Below are positions 1 through 10,906 of a DNA stretch of 64,000 bases, piece after piece. The translations under genes were made by a program, and so were the position numbers. The notes beneath the pieces are model-generated. The model was given only the letters and a program-made list of their open reading frames with translations, had not been told where the DNA came from and ran no database searches. This stretch comes from Geosiphon pyriformis (taxonomy: Eukaryota > Glomeromycota > Glomeromycetes > Archaeosporales > Geosiphonaceae). How positions within the stretch are numbered: the first letter of the stretch is position 1; each line of letters opens with the position of its first letter. The stretch spans positions 446,005-510,004 of the forward strand of contig JAAOMT010000441.1 of assembly GCA_016748015.1 (NCBI GenBank), read 5' to 3'.

Positions 1-3000
1 ACATATTAGTAAGACAGACCATGCCAGCTGAGAGAGGCAAAGCACCCACACTAAGAGCACCAGCCATAACAACATCATCACCAATCAAACCACTCCTTTC
101 CATGTCAGACCTGAACTTAGTTCTAAAAAGCCAGAAGTTCATTCTATGACTCTCAACTAAATGACAGACAAAATCCACTACCACAAAGACCGCTTTCTTT
201 TTGTCACTAAAAGAAGCAATGGTCTTATCCATCCAACTCTTGAGAACAAATTTCTTACAAAAAACCGAATACAAACCAACATCAGACATTCTTAGAGAGA
301 GATCTTTGTAACACAAAAGATGGCAACAGTAGATCAGAACCCATCAGAGTTTTTTACAAACCACCAAAGTCACCCAAAATATTCGACTGCACAGAAGCAT
401 TCTTAATACAAGTAAAGCCATGATCGGAGAGTTCCATATTACCACAAAATATACATGACACACCAGAGTAATTCTTATTATACAGCCTCTTTCAAACAGC
501 AACAGGCAACTTGAAATGAACAGCTTTCATAAAGTACGTACAAAAAGCAGCAGTGGCTCGACACATATTCCCAGAAAGCATATGAGAGTCAGGATGCCAA
601 ATTAGAGCAGTACTATTCCAATTGACAATCAGACCAAACAAACAAAACAAAACTTCTTGGCCAGGACCCACTTCCCATTAAAACTTGCAAATGGAATGAA
701 AAATGTCATGTACAAAATGGCGGGCATTACCAGAAACTGGCCTGCCATCAGCAACCACATATCTACAATTAATCCTGACAGAGAGAGAGACCCTAGAGTG
801 TGCAGTTTGTTCAGCAAAAGCATCAGCCATAACATTATCAGCAATGCCAGCATGACTTTTGACTTTGATCCAGCAGACAGTCAGATTTTTGGATTTAATC
901 AAATCAATCACATGGCGCCTTTCCATCCAGCAACTATTGTGACAATCCGGCTACAAGAGACCCAATTTGGCCACACATGCATTGATAGCTGCTTGACTAT
1001 CTGTGTGCAAAGCCACTGAAACAGAGGCAGGAATGCACTCCAGAGCCAGGACAACAGCCTGTAATTCAGCCAGGGTCAAAAACAACACACTATGTACCTC
1101 CACCCCTAAACCTTTGTTCAAGCTAAAAAAATAAGTGGCAGCACCACATGCCACCTGAAACGTACTCAAGTCTCTAAGAGAACTGTCAGTATAAATATCA
1201 ATCTCATCAGCCCACAATCCATAGATTTCCTCACAAATATCAGCAAAAAACGTCGAATCTAAAACACTAGCACAGACAGAAGCTAAACTCACAGGAGAGG
1301 AAGCATGCAAACAACTATTCAAGTAAGTGGAGGCTTTCAAAAACCATAAAGGCACAAGGTCTCTAGAACCAAGTCTTCTTCATCGGCGAAACGTATGCCA
1401 ACTAACAACAGAACCCTTCTTGTCCAGAAGTTGGTTACTATATGCCACACCAGCAATTTTCAAGGAGTGAACCACATTAAAATACAAAAGATCACCTAAT
1501 ACCAATGACATAGAGAAATGGCCAGGAAAGCAAAAAGCACAGAGAAGCCTGTTATTTAAAGACAGCTTGTTGTCAAGAAATATACAAACCACACCTGCTA
1601 GAAAATTGTTTGAAGTGTTCACTCTCAGCTTAACAAGATATTGAAGAGGATTCAGTGGAGTCTAGCACAAAACCTGTAAATCCAAAATTCAATGTTCAAA
1701 CAGATGGCCAAGAATTCCAGAAGAATTTGCAAATTGCACAATGAAAGCTATCTTGCATTCAGTTTGCAACTGTTCAAAAGATTTCAGTTCATAAAGAGAG
1801 GGGTGGTGCAACGCCTCATTGGGAAAGTCTCTCGGCAAATTGGCTTTCAACCTAAGACTCTTTTTAATTAGAACGTCCCATTTTAGACAAACAGCTTTGG
1901 AAACAAAACTAAACTGTGTTCGATAACTGACTATGGACTGCAAAACAGCTGAAACCAGATAAGAGAATTGTTTATTAGAGACAGCCTTCTGGAGAACCAT
2001 ATTTGAGAAGAACCTAATATCTGAATTGGCTTTGGCAAGACTTGGCTTAGACAAACCATCGGTGGACAAGAAAATACCCAAATATCGATAACTCACATCA
2101 GGATTGGCAATAGTGATAGCCTGGCTGTTGATGGATAAAACAGGAACCCTCACTCTTTTGTTGATAGGAATGGCAACCATCTTCTTGTTGTTTATGTTAA
2201 TGTTATTAATGAGAAAAAACTTACTGGCCACATTAAAAATGTGCTGTGTAGAGGCTTGCTCATTTCTCACCCAAATAGTGTCATTAACAAAGGCACCAGC
2301 CACAAAAAACAAAGTCATACTCCCACTAGTCTCAATCCTTCCAGTTTTTGCTACAAAGTTTGAATTGATCCAATAACCACACAAATGATTTTGTCTTGCA
2401 ACTTCACATAACAAAGGGTCATAAAAAATTCTCCATAGGAGAGGTGAGAAAACTTCACCCTAATCCAAACCATCAAGAACTTTGTATCCATCAGAAAGGC
2501 CAAAATCTGTCATGACTCTGTTAAAGCAATTGTTGTGAATGTTGCCAAAAAACTTGATAAACCTGCCACACATTTTGATACAGCATAAACTAGCTTCCAA
2601 ATGAGGCCAATCAACAGAGTCATATGCTTTGTGCATGTCTTAAAGAACCAGCCAAAGTTCATGGCCTTTCTCCAAAGCATCCTTCACAATTAAACCTACA
2701 GCTGAAATTGGTGACTGAGTAGACATGCCTTTGAGGACAGAAAAGTTGTTATCTCGGAGAACATCAAACTTACTATAAGCAAGAGAGATTCTGTCTGAAA
2801 GAACTTTTGACAAAATCTTTCTGGCCATCTCAATCAATGCAATAGGCCGGGTATTTGACAAAACGCCATCCCAATCATAAGGCTTAGGAATCATGAACAT
2901 TCAGGCCTCTTTCCAATGGACCGGAACATCACCAAAACGCAAACAAGAGTTCAGCAAAGACAACAAACACTCCAAAACCAAACAGCCAGCATGTTTCCAA

Positions 3001-3871
3001 AGCTTATTGGTGATACCAGACAAACCAGCAGCTTTGCCATCAAGAAAATTGCTTATAACTGAAGACATCTTACACATGGTAATATCACACATGATCAGAC
3101 TAAAGGCACCATCATTAACATAGGCAAAAAGAGCATATTGTTGCACCCAGAGACCAGACAAGACAAGAAGAGCATTCCACTTTCTGGTCCAATTAACCAT
3201 GATGTCATCCACTTTGAGCTTCACTTTATTAGGTTCCAAAATAAGAGAATTACCAACAACCAAATAGTCTAGAACAACTTTGCAAAAGGGCTGCTCCAAG
3301 ATGCTCTGAATCATCTCACTTTTGTCTGTACTGAACTTCACCATACACTTATCAATTGTATCTCTGATAGCAGATCTTTTGGCCACTTCAGATTCATAAT
3401 ATTTGGACTTTCTATATTGCTTTCTAACCTTCAAAAGATGACTTATCAAGCCAGCAGAACTCACACCATCCCCGACCATACCAAAAACTTTGGAAGCTTT
3501 GGAAGGGTCAACTTTAAACCAAGTGTCAGCTGGATGATTAAAGCCCAATGTATCATCCAGTCTCAGCACCTTTAATAACTTAACAACTAACAGCTCTAAC
3601 CTGGAAAATTTAGAAGAAAGTTTATTCTTAACACAATCAAATTCACTATACCAATGTCTTGAAAAAATTTCTTCAGCAGAAGTAGTCATGGCTTCAGCTA
3701 GCACCCCCCATATTCCATCTAAGTTGCCATCATTTTCAGCTGTCTTGAACCCATCCAGAGAATCCAAAAGTGCACACTCAGAAAGTTCTTTGAAATGTGC
3801 CCACTTTTTCTCATCAGCATCTTTAATCTTAAACTTCCAGTGATCCTTATTAGCATGTTTGCAGATGCTGT
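1..3871 (-). mobile_element. LINE-A, 3' portion (non-LTR retrotransposon, truncated by window edge)
   Basis: Read on the minus strand this is the 3' half of a LINE: the end of the endonuclease-RT linker, reverse transcriptase, RNase H and a C-terminal region. It is collinear with the more complete LINE-B at 48841-55735. The 5' half lies at 14082-16745, beyond the LTR element inserted at 3872. The element's 3' end and any poly(A) tail lie outside the window. Confidence 0.9.
1..3871 (-). pseudogene. LINE-A ORF2, RT-RNase H part, interrupted by stops and shifts
   Basis: Product, when intact, would copy LINE RNA at the nicked target. Reading down from 3871, the RT finger/palm region is seen around 2640-3880, with IPKPYD near 2880. 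The palm active site near 2300 reads FVND where LINE-B has FVDD, so one catalytic Asp is lost. RNase H lies at about 951-1200, with TDSS and TDSQ motifs and AELQ supplying the Glu. The frame is broken into pieces by stops and small shifts (for example near 2640 and 1355), so this copy is not functional. Up to the window edge the sequence follows the LINE-B C-terminus. Identity as a LINE ORF2 is firm; assignment to a named clade (I/R1/Tad-like, all of which can carry RNase H) is left open. Confidence 0.85.
3868..3871. repeat. Target-site duplication CTGT (left) of LTR copy 1
   Basis: CTGT immediately precedes the LTR, which here starts TATTACC where the other three LTRs start TGTTACC. The same CTGT follows the 3' LTR at 14078-14081. 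Removing the element and one CTGT restores the LINE-A reading frame across the junction. Confidence 0.85.
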
Positions 3872-4088
3872 TATTACCAGACAAAATTAGAGATATTATT
3901 TAGCATAAAATTATCTTATAATTCCTATCATTAATTAGCATATATTATCGTTTCAAATTATCACTTATTACATTAGCAAAAATGTCCGAAATTATCATTT
4001 AATTAATAACCCAAATTGTACACAACACAAATGTAACCTAATTGCAATGATCAATCATGCAATACCCTGAACTATGTAATATTCAAAA

Positions 4089-4220
4089 GTTCGCCAAAAT
4101 TTATAGAAATTTGCCGAAATAATTGATAGTTCACCGAAATATCTAATAGTTCACCGAAATATCTAATAGTTCACAGAAATAACTTGTAGTTTGCCGAAAT
4201 TTATCTTTAGTTCAGCAAAA
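4089..4220 (+). repeat. LTR U3 array: seven GTTCRCCGAAAT-like motifs every 20 bp
   Basis: Motif copies begin at 4089, 4109, 4129, 4149, 4169, 4189 and 4210. Six-copy versions lie at 13319-13430, 18042-18153 and 26644-26755 in the other LTRs. The spacing is close to two helical turns, so all copies would face one side of the DNA. Position just upstream of the TATA box suggests a U3 enhancer; that role is inference. Confidence 0.75.
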
Positions 4221-4271
4221 TTGTAAAAAATAACAAAGTTCAAGTTCATAGAATAGTGTTATGACAAGTTG

Positions 4272-4278
4272 TATAAAA
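4272..4278 (+). promoter_or_regulatory. TATA box in 5' LTR of copy 1
   Basis: TATAAAA sits about 50 bp after the 20-bp motif array. It is kept in all four LTRs (13481-13487, 18205-18211, 26807-26813), and each is followed by the same AGAAGAGC context. Transcription would be expected to start 25-35 bp downstream, defining the start of R. Confidence 0.6.
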
Positions 4279-4870
4279 GAAGAGCTTCTCTCTTCGAGAA
4301 AATGTATCTTATTTTAGATTTAACAATTAGAATCATCCTTTACACACAAAACGAAATAAATATCAAATAATTTGAAAAATCAAATCCTGAATCATTTCAC
4401 TTTTGAAATTAACTAATTTCTACAAAACAGTTTGAAATTGATTAGCTACCAATTTCAGTAAACTGTTAGTGACTTCAGGCCTGGATAGAAAATGTTTCTC
4501 TTAACAAAATTCTATTTCTTTTACATTTCTTTTATTTTTCTTTTCTTTTCTTTTTATAATCATTAGAGTAGCCTACAGACAAGATTTCTGTAGAAGAGTT
4601 GACTTTCACAGCAAAGTAGCTATACATTTTAGTGAGCTTCCAGATGAGCAATTTCTGGGAAAGAGTTGACGTTTACTACAACGTAACTATATAAAGTAAC
4701 TGGCACAGAATTGGTCATTCCACTTATAAGCCCAGCAGTTCAAATTATAGAAGATAATTTGAAGATAAATTTAGTGATTGGAGGTTCAACCACATCCAGA
4801 AAACGGGAATTCACAGCAAACAAGCATTGACAACATTTAAGAAAAAAGACCAAAAACCTCCAGTAACATT

Positions 4871-4886
4871 TGGTGCTCTCCCATGG
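4871..4886 (+). other. Primer-binding site of copy 1
   Basis: TGGTGCTCTCCCATGG begins two bases (TT) after the LTR end. TGG is the usual complement of a tRNA CCA end. Copy 2 has the same start, TGGTGCTC, at 18809. The tRNA cannot be named without the host tRNA set. Confidence 0.6.
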
Positions 4887-5015
4887 AAACAACACAGCAA
4901 AAACAACTTCAAAGTGGTGACCACACCAGACACAACAACTCTAGAGTATTACCAATCAATTTATACCCACTGCAAGCAAAGATTCAACATTCCAGACAGA
5001 ATTAAAGTTGTCAAG

Positions 5016-5655
5016 AAATCAGTATACCAATACATTGAAAACTGCATCAACAATTATCTTTTTGGAAATTACAATATTTCAGAAGTTAGAAGCAACCTTT
5101 ACAATAATTTAACACACTATTCACAGTTGGGAACTGAAGACCTTAATAGTGAAACACTTGCCACTTACTTTCACAAACTTAATTTTAACATTATCAAATA
5201 CTGTGAAAAAACATATCCAGTGCAGTCTTAATACACTATTGATTTTGAATTGGAAACAGAAACAAGCAACAAAGGCAAAAACAAATTAAAGCAATATTCA
5301 AGAACCACCCCAAATACTCCAACACNNNNNNNNNNNNNNNNNNNNAAATCAGTATACCAATACATTGAAAACTGCATCAACAATTATCTTTTTGGAAATT
5401 ACAATATTTCAGAAGTTAGAAGCAACCTTTACAATAATTTAACACACTATTCACAGTTGGGAACTGAAGACCTTAATAGTGAAACACTTGCCACTTACTT
5501 TCACAAACTTAATTTTAACATTATCAAATACTGTGAAAAAACATATCCAGTGCAGTCTTAATACACTATTGATTTTGAATTGGAAACAGAAACAAGCAAC
5601 AAAGGCAAAAACAAATTAAAGCAATATTCAAGAACCACCCCAAATACTCCAACAC
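5016..5655 (+). repeat. 310-bp direct duplication flanking a 20-N gap (probable assembly artefact)
   Basis: 5016-5325 and 5346-5655 read the same on inspection, and the only sequence between them is the N run at 5326-5345. Copy 2 has this stretch only once. Two overlapping contig ends that were not merged explain it best. Confidence 0.85.
5326..5345. other. Assembly gap (20 N)
   Basis: Run of N between two copies of the same 310 bp; true gap size is probably negative. Confidence 0.95.
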
Positions 5656-7062
5656 TACCAAAAACAACTGCCAAACATTTACAAACACCTGAACAAGGAA
5701 CCAGCTCAAAACTTCTATTTACTATCACATCTTTTCTAGCTTCACTTGCACAAGCACAAACACCTAATTCACTCTTGAATCGATTTACAAGACCAGAAGA
5801 TTTTACATCACTCAAAAGTCCCACCAGACAACAAGAATCCCTTCAAACTAGTTTCAATCTCCTTGATTTTCTAGCTGAAAATCAAAGTGAACACTCTGAG
5901 ACAGCAGCAAATGAAAAAAACAACTCTGAAATAACTGAAAAAGAATCAATAGACAGTAAAAATAAAGAAGACGAAATAACAACATACATCGCAAAAATCC
6001 CTGAATTCAATGGAGAAGATATTGAGACCAGTCCCCAAGAATGGCTTGACCAAGTTACTAAAGCTGGAGATGCAAATAGATGGAATGCTGCCAGAATGTT
6101 AAGAACAATTCCCTACTTTCTCAAAGGAACAGCAGGAGAATAGTTTGAAAACTTGGCTGCCCCATTCAATGATTGAAACGCTTTCAAAGCAGCCTTTCTT
6201 GAACAGTTCACCGACAATAATACTTCCATCACCCTTTGCAATTGTTTTTGAAATATCAAACAAGAACCCTCTGAATCTGTTATGACTTATATTGGGAAAT
6301 TCAACAAACTTCTCAGACAAATTCGCCAACTCGAAACAAACGATTATTATTCCAATGCTTAAATCTTGGATCAATTTATTGCTGGTCTAAAAGATAAACT
6401 AATTAAAAAGGTTCGCCCACATGTGCCAGAAGATTTAAACTCTGCCATACAGCATGCGAAAAGATACGAAATGGCCATGGAAGAGACCAACCACACAAAA
6501 CTTGTAAATTTGGCAATTGGAAAAACCAGCTTAGCAGCTGAGGAAAAAATTGACCAACTCACAAAGAAAGTTGAAAACTATTTCACCAATCAACAACAAC
6601 AGCAACCCCAAAGATATCAACCACCCCAAAGACGAAATCAAAATAACTTTGCACCACTTTCCAATATCCAGCCTTAGAATTGCCATTACTGTAGAATCTC
6701 TGGCTACTGGAGAAGAGATTGCAAAAAGCTACAACAAGACCAACAAAATAGAAGTAATCAATGTTACCCTCCACTACAACAATCTTATTATCAACCGCCA
6801 CCACCAGCTTACTATCCACCAAGACCCCAATACCAAAATAACTATTATCAGCCTGCCTCACAGCCAATCCAACAGCAATACCAACAACTGCTCATCCAAC
6901 ATTATCAAGTACCTGTTCAAAGACTGCTTACACAGAATCCATTCATACCACAAAACCAATACCAAGTAAACAACAATAGAATCAGTTCGAATAACCAATT
7001 GGTTTCTCGAAATACCACTCAACCAAGACCCAACCACTACCACACTCAATCCAGTTATTTAA

Positions 7063-7610
7063 CAATGCCAGAAGAACAGGATTTTCACCATACTGTACTC
7101 TCGGAAGGTAGAGCTGCAGCACAACAACAACAAAATCCTTCCTATACTCCCACTACAATTCCACCAGCCAGAATTGCTGAAAACACTAACCTTTCAAATA
7201 TATTCCCTTTTAAGTTCAAAGCAAATAAGTCACCATTTCTGCTTAGCAATGCAGCCGCCAATGAACAAAAAGCAATCACGGCCATGTACACTAAAGCCGA
7301 AGTTGAAGGAAAAACAATTTACTTGATCCTAGACAGTGGATCCGCCGGAAGCATTATCACCTACCAGTTAATGCAACAGTTGAAAAGAAATGTCAACCGA
7401 CCAGCTCAAACAGTAATCGTCACTGCCGATGGCATGAAAAAGACCCCAGTAGGAGAAATTGACAATTTTCCATTCACTCTTGATGGAATCACCATTCCAG
7501 TCAAAGTTCTTGTAATGGACGCACCCTAGTACCAAGCTCTCATCAGAAATGATTGGCTTCAAAAAGCCAATGCTAATCTGAATTGGAAAACACAAGAATT
7601 AACAATTTCT
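7063..7610 (+). pseudogene. Aspartic protease domain of copy 1
   Basis: Retropepsin-type protease that would cleave the polyprotein. The catalytic triplet is seen as LILDSGSAGS at about 7323-7352, preceded by a linker rich in Gln and Pro. It lies in the same frame as gag. A TAG at about 7528 replaces a Gln codon (CAG in copy 2). The DSG triplet itself is intact. Downstream the frame continues towards the cysteine-rich module. Confidence 0.8.
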
Positions 7611-7859
7611 TACCAAGGACAACATGCCCGGGTACCTGTCATTTGTGGTACATTCAACAAATGCTCTGAAAAAGCCCTGGCTTTTGAATTCGAACTGGAA
7701 GAGGAAAAACCCCTCATTAAAACATTCATGGCTCTGGGATTAACGTCCAATTGGGCTGATGAAACAGAACAAGAACATTTTACCCCACACACTAAATCCG
7801 AAATCTCTGGATGGAATATATCTTACTCAAAACCCAAACCAAGGAAACAACGCCCCTAT

Positions 7860-8500
7860 ATTCCTCTTAAATATAAGAACTGTCACAAGAAACTATTGTC
7901 AATGGGAGCCTGCATTTCACCTGAAGAAGAATATGAGAATCATACTTGTTATTACTGCAAGGCTTGCCACAGAGAATGATGGGGCCATCTAATAAAAAGA
8001 AGTGGAAAATAGGACAACACCCCTTGTTTGACTTGTGGAGATATGCTACCAGAAGAATGCAATTAGATTGATGTAGCCATGAGAGGAGGAGTCTGCAATC
8101 AGACCTGCCAATATGCTTTATCAATTTCAGAAAAAGTAAAAAGAGGAACACCCTTTAATGCAGCATACAACAGTGCTTTTAACAAACTTTATCACTACCC
8201 CCATGATGCCAAAATGATTTTCGACCTAGCAATGGCATTAATTAATAGAGCTACCAAAGAAGATGTTCACCAAATGAAGGAAGCAGAATACATTGAATAC
8301 ACCATGAAATTAGCTGGATTTGATTACGAAGACGAAGTAAAAATCTACCACCAAATTGCAAGTCACACCTACCCAACCCAAGAAGCTCAAATTCAATGAT
8401 TAGAGCAAATGAACATTAGGCTATGTGAAGAATGTATTATGCCTTGTGATGAACAGTGGTGTTCTGAATGCTATGCTCTTAGCATTCCCTTGTCCAGCAA
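7860..8500 (+). pseudogene. Cysteine-rich module between protease and dUTPase, copy 1
   Basis: I do not recognise this domain. It has two clusters: one at about 7870-8110 with repeated CXXC pairs (CYYCKACH is typical), and one at about 8418-8475 with CEEC and CSEC. The spacing suggests several zinc sites. The first Cys of the first pair is Tyr here (YKNC) where copy 2 reads CKDC, a G-to-A change. Stops at about 7978 (Arg in copy 2), 8012 and 8066 (both Trp in copy 2) are private to this copy; the TGA at 8397-8399 between the clusters is shared with copy 2. The position inside pol is unusual for a Ty3/gypsy element. Confidence 0.65.
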
Positions 8501-8574
8501 AAATGATAAATATGAAATTGAATTTGGAGAACTTGAAGTGACAGAAGAAATTGAGACAACACCCATCTATCTCA

Positions 8575-9035
8575 TCAATAATCAGCCTGCTTTACAACTC
8601 AAATATTTCAACAACAATGGACAAGGAACAGAAAAAGCCCACAAGATCAATGTTGGATATGATCTAAGATATCCAGGAAAAGATACTCTTACTCTCAAAC
8701 CCAAATCTCTCACAAAAATCAACCTCAAAATTGCCCTCAAAATCCCACCAGAAGCAATGGTTCAAATTGCTTCTCGATCATCCTTGGCAAGCAAAGGAAT
8801 CAATGTTAGAGGAGGAATCATCAATGCTGGATACACAGGAGACATTACAGTCATGTTACAAAATAAAACTGATAAATCTTTCAAAATTGGATATGCTGAA
8901 AAAATTGCTTAAGCTATCTATTTACCCTTAATCAATATTTTGGGTTTACAATTAGTTAATCAAAGAGAACAGTTGGGAAAAAGCGAAAGAGGAATACAAG
9001 GTTTTGGTTCAACTGGACGTTTCACAGTTCCAGTA
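8575..9035 (+). pseudogene. dUTPase domain of copy 1 (trimeric type)
   Basis: Would hydrolyse dUTP to dUMP and pyrophosphate, keeping uracil out of element cDNA. The five conserved motifs are seen in order: GYDLRYPG (motif 1, near 8655), SRSSLASKGI (motif 2, near 8770), GGIINAGYTGDI (motif 3, near 8812; copy 2 has the usual Asp where this copy has Asn), AEKIA (motif 4, near 8897) and the RGxxGFGSTGR motif 5 (near 8988-9022). TAA at about 8911 replaces a Gln codon of copy 2. The domain lies in the gag-protease frame, upstream of RT. Confidence 0.88.
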
Positions 9036-9584
9036 AACATAGCTCTCAATGAACAGAAAGAATCTCACCAGATTTTACAACTTCCACAACCAATTACCAT
9101 TTCACCCTTTGGAGAACACCCTGAAATTTACATTTGTAAAAAGCCAACAACCACACAACAAATTTTTGAATCAAACAAACAAATCTACTTGAAACATAAT
9201 ATCTTGATCCCAAACATTTATATTCCAGAAGGAACAAAGAAAGTCTGAGTTACTTTTTACAATCCCAACAATTATCCTATAGTTTTATTAAATAACTTAG
9301 AAATTGGAATCATTCACAGTAATATCTTTCAACAAGAATTACCCCAAACAGTCCCCGATTTTTCTGAAATTATTGGACATTCACTACCAAAAATCAACTC
9401 AAACCCCAGCTCTGAAAACTACCATATTGTTATGGAAAAACTATCTCGAATCAACATGGGACAACTTGAACCACAACAACAAAACCAGCTCAAAAAACTA
9501 ATTGCAGATTTTGCCGATATCTTTGCCAAAAACAACAATGACTTAGAAAGAACCGATTTGGTGCAACACTAATACAAGAGATGC

Positions 9585-10345
9585 CAAACCAAGGCGACAA
9601 CAAGCCTACCGAGTTGCTCCAGAAAGCCACCAATTTATCCAAAAAGAAGTACAACAGATGCTTAACAATGGGCTTATCCAACCATCAATGAGTCCATGGG
9701 CCTCACCAGTGGTCCTGGTTAAAAAGAAAAATGGAAAGATACGATTTTGTGTTGATTATCGACAACTCAACAGTGTCACTATTGAGGATGCTTACCCTCT
9801 TCCGTGAATCGATGACATGTTAGATGCCCTTGGAAAATCTAAATACTTTTCAACATTAAACCTAGAAAGCGGATACTGGCAAGTTGCCATGGATCCCAAG
9901 GACTGCCCCAAAACAGCATTCACAACACAAGGAAGAAACTACAAATTCAATGTAATGCCCTTTGGATTATGCAATGCGCCAGCAACATTCCAAAGACTCA
10001 TGGATGTTGTATATGCTGGACTCCTTTGGAAATCAGTAGTTGTCTATCTTGATAACACTGATGTTTATTCTCCATCTTTCGAACTTTATTTAATTCACCT
10101 GTGAGAAGTTTTTCAACAATTACGTAGAGCAGGATTAAAACTAAACATTGAAAAATGCCATTTTGGAAAAACAAGTTTGGTCTTTCTTGGTCACATAGTT
10201 AATGAAGAAGGAGTCAAACCAGATCCAGGAAAAATCAGTGCTGTTAAGAACTTCAAAGTTCCACAAAATACTACAGAACTAAGAGGATTCATAGGATTAG
10301 CATCCTACTATCGGAAGTTTATCAAAGAATTCTTGGAAATTGCAA
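9585..10345 (+). pseudogene. Reverse transcriptase domain of copy 1
   Basis: RT palm and fingers are clear: [20 protein letters not shown] near 9720-9775, MPFGLCNAPATFQ near 9955-9990, and FIGLASYYRKFI near 10290-10325. Two catalytic Asp positions look mutated: the usual LDL motif reads LNL (near 9860), and the YLDD box reads YLDN (near 10050), both consistent with G-to-A. Stops at 9807-9809 (PLP-stop-IDDM) and about 10102 fall where family members usually carry Arg, consistent with CGA to TGA. A small deletion near 9570 shifts the frame relative to the upstream dUTPase. This RT cannot be active. Confidence 0.88.
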
Positions 10346-10369
10346 AACCCCTCAACCAGCTCACCACCA

Positions 10370-10854
10370 AAAACGTTGAATACAAATGGACTACCAAACA
10401 CCAAAAAGCTTTTGAAATCCTCAAGAAAAAACTAACAACAGCTCCAATCCTCGCCTACCCAGATTTCAACAACCGATTTCGACTAGCTACAGATGCTTCA
10501 TATACTGCCTTTGGTGCCATCTTATCACAACTAAATGACAATGGAAATGAGCAAGTAATTGCCTATGCTAGCAGAACATTAAAACCAGCTGAGAAAAACT
10601 ACTCTGCCACAGAACTAGAAACAGCAGCTGTAATTTGGGCCCTACACCACTTCAACCTTTATCTCAGGCCTAAAAAATTCGATATTATCACTGATAATAT
10701 TGGACTCAAATGGCTTCAGAACAAAAATACTCAGCTGAATGCAAAACAAACCCAATGGACAGGATTTCTAGCAAACTATTAATACATAGTACATCACAAA
10801 CCAGGAAAACTCCACACCAATGTTAACTGTCTCTCCAGAATGAGACAAGATTAG
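10370..10854 (+). pseudogene. RNase H domain of copy 1
   Basis: Degrades RNA in the RNA-DNA hybrid. Motifs: LATDASYTAFGA (first Asp, near 10480), the Glu in ATELETAAVIWAL (near 10610), and IITDN (second Asp, near 10690). A TAA near 10780 replaces the Gln codon present in copy 2. The frame ends at MRQD-stop (TAG 10852-10854); copy 2 has TAA at the same point. Integrase follows in the +1 frame with no gap in coding potential. Confidence 0.85.
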
Positions 10855-10906
10855 AAAAACACAAAAACCAACACTCAACTTAACCAACCAAAAAAGCCAA
10901 CAAACA

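Larger units (their letters stand above)
3872..4868 (+). repeat. 5' LTR of copy 1
   Basis: 997 bp, starting T(A)TTACCAGAC and ending CAGTAACA. U3 holds a 20-bp-period motif array (4089-4220) and a TATA box at 4272-4278; AATAAA at 4355-4360 suggests the R/U5 polyadenylation signal. It is 20 bp longer than the 3' LTR (13101-14077) because it has one extra unit of the array. In the first ~210 bp there are 8 differences from the 3' LTR, all transitions. Confidence 0.93.
4881..7060 (+). pseudogene. gag region of copy 1 (capsid-like, CCHC zinc knuckle, Gln-rich tail)
   Basis: Gag would package the element RNA. The capsid-like core corresponds to about 5980-6560. A CX2CX4HX4C knuckle is encoded near 6680-6720 and is followed by a Gln/Pro/Tyr-rich stretch. 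Stops relative to copy 2 include TAG at 6141 (Trp in copy 2), TGA near 6174 (Trp), TAA near 6361 (Gln) and TAG near 6676 (Gln), all explicable as C-to-T or G-to-A. The frame is open upstream into the LTR, but there is no in-frame ATG before 5231, so the initiation site is not visible. The stretch 5346-5655 is an assembly duplicate of 5016-5325. Gag and protease share one frame, so no gag/pol frameshift is needed. Confidence 0.8.

Noticed and set aside
629-1019. Overlapping frames on both strands near the left edge
   Set aside because: They are alternative-frame readings of the LINE-A RNase H and C-terminal region.
3868-3872. 5-bp target duplication CTGTT for copy 1
   Set aside because: The fifth base is the first T of the LTR (TGTTACC with G-to-A). 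Copy 2 with ATGC supports 4 bp.
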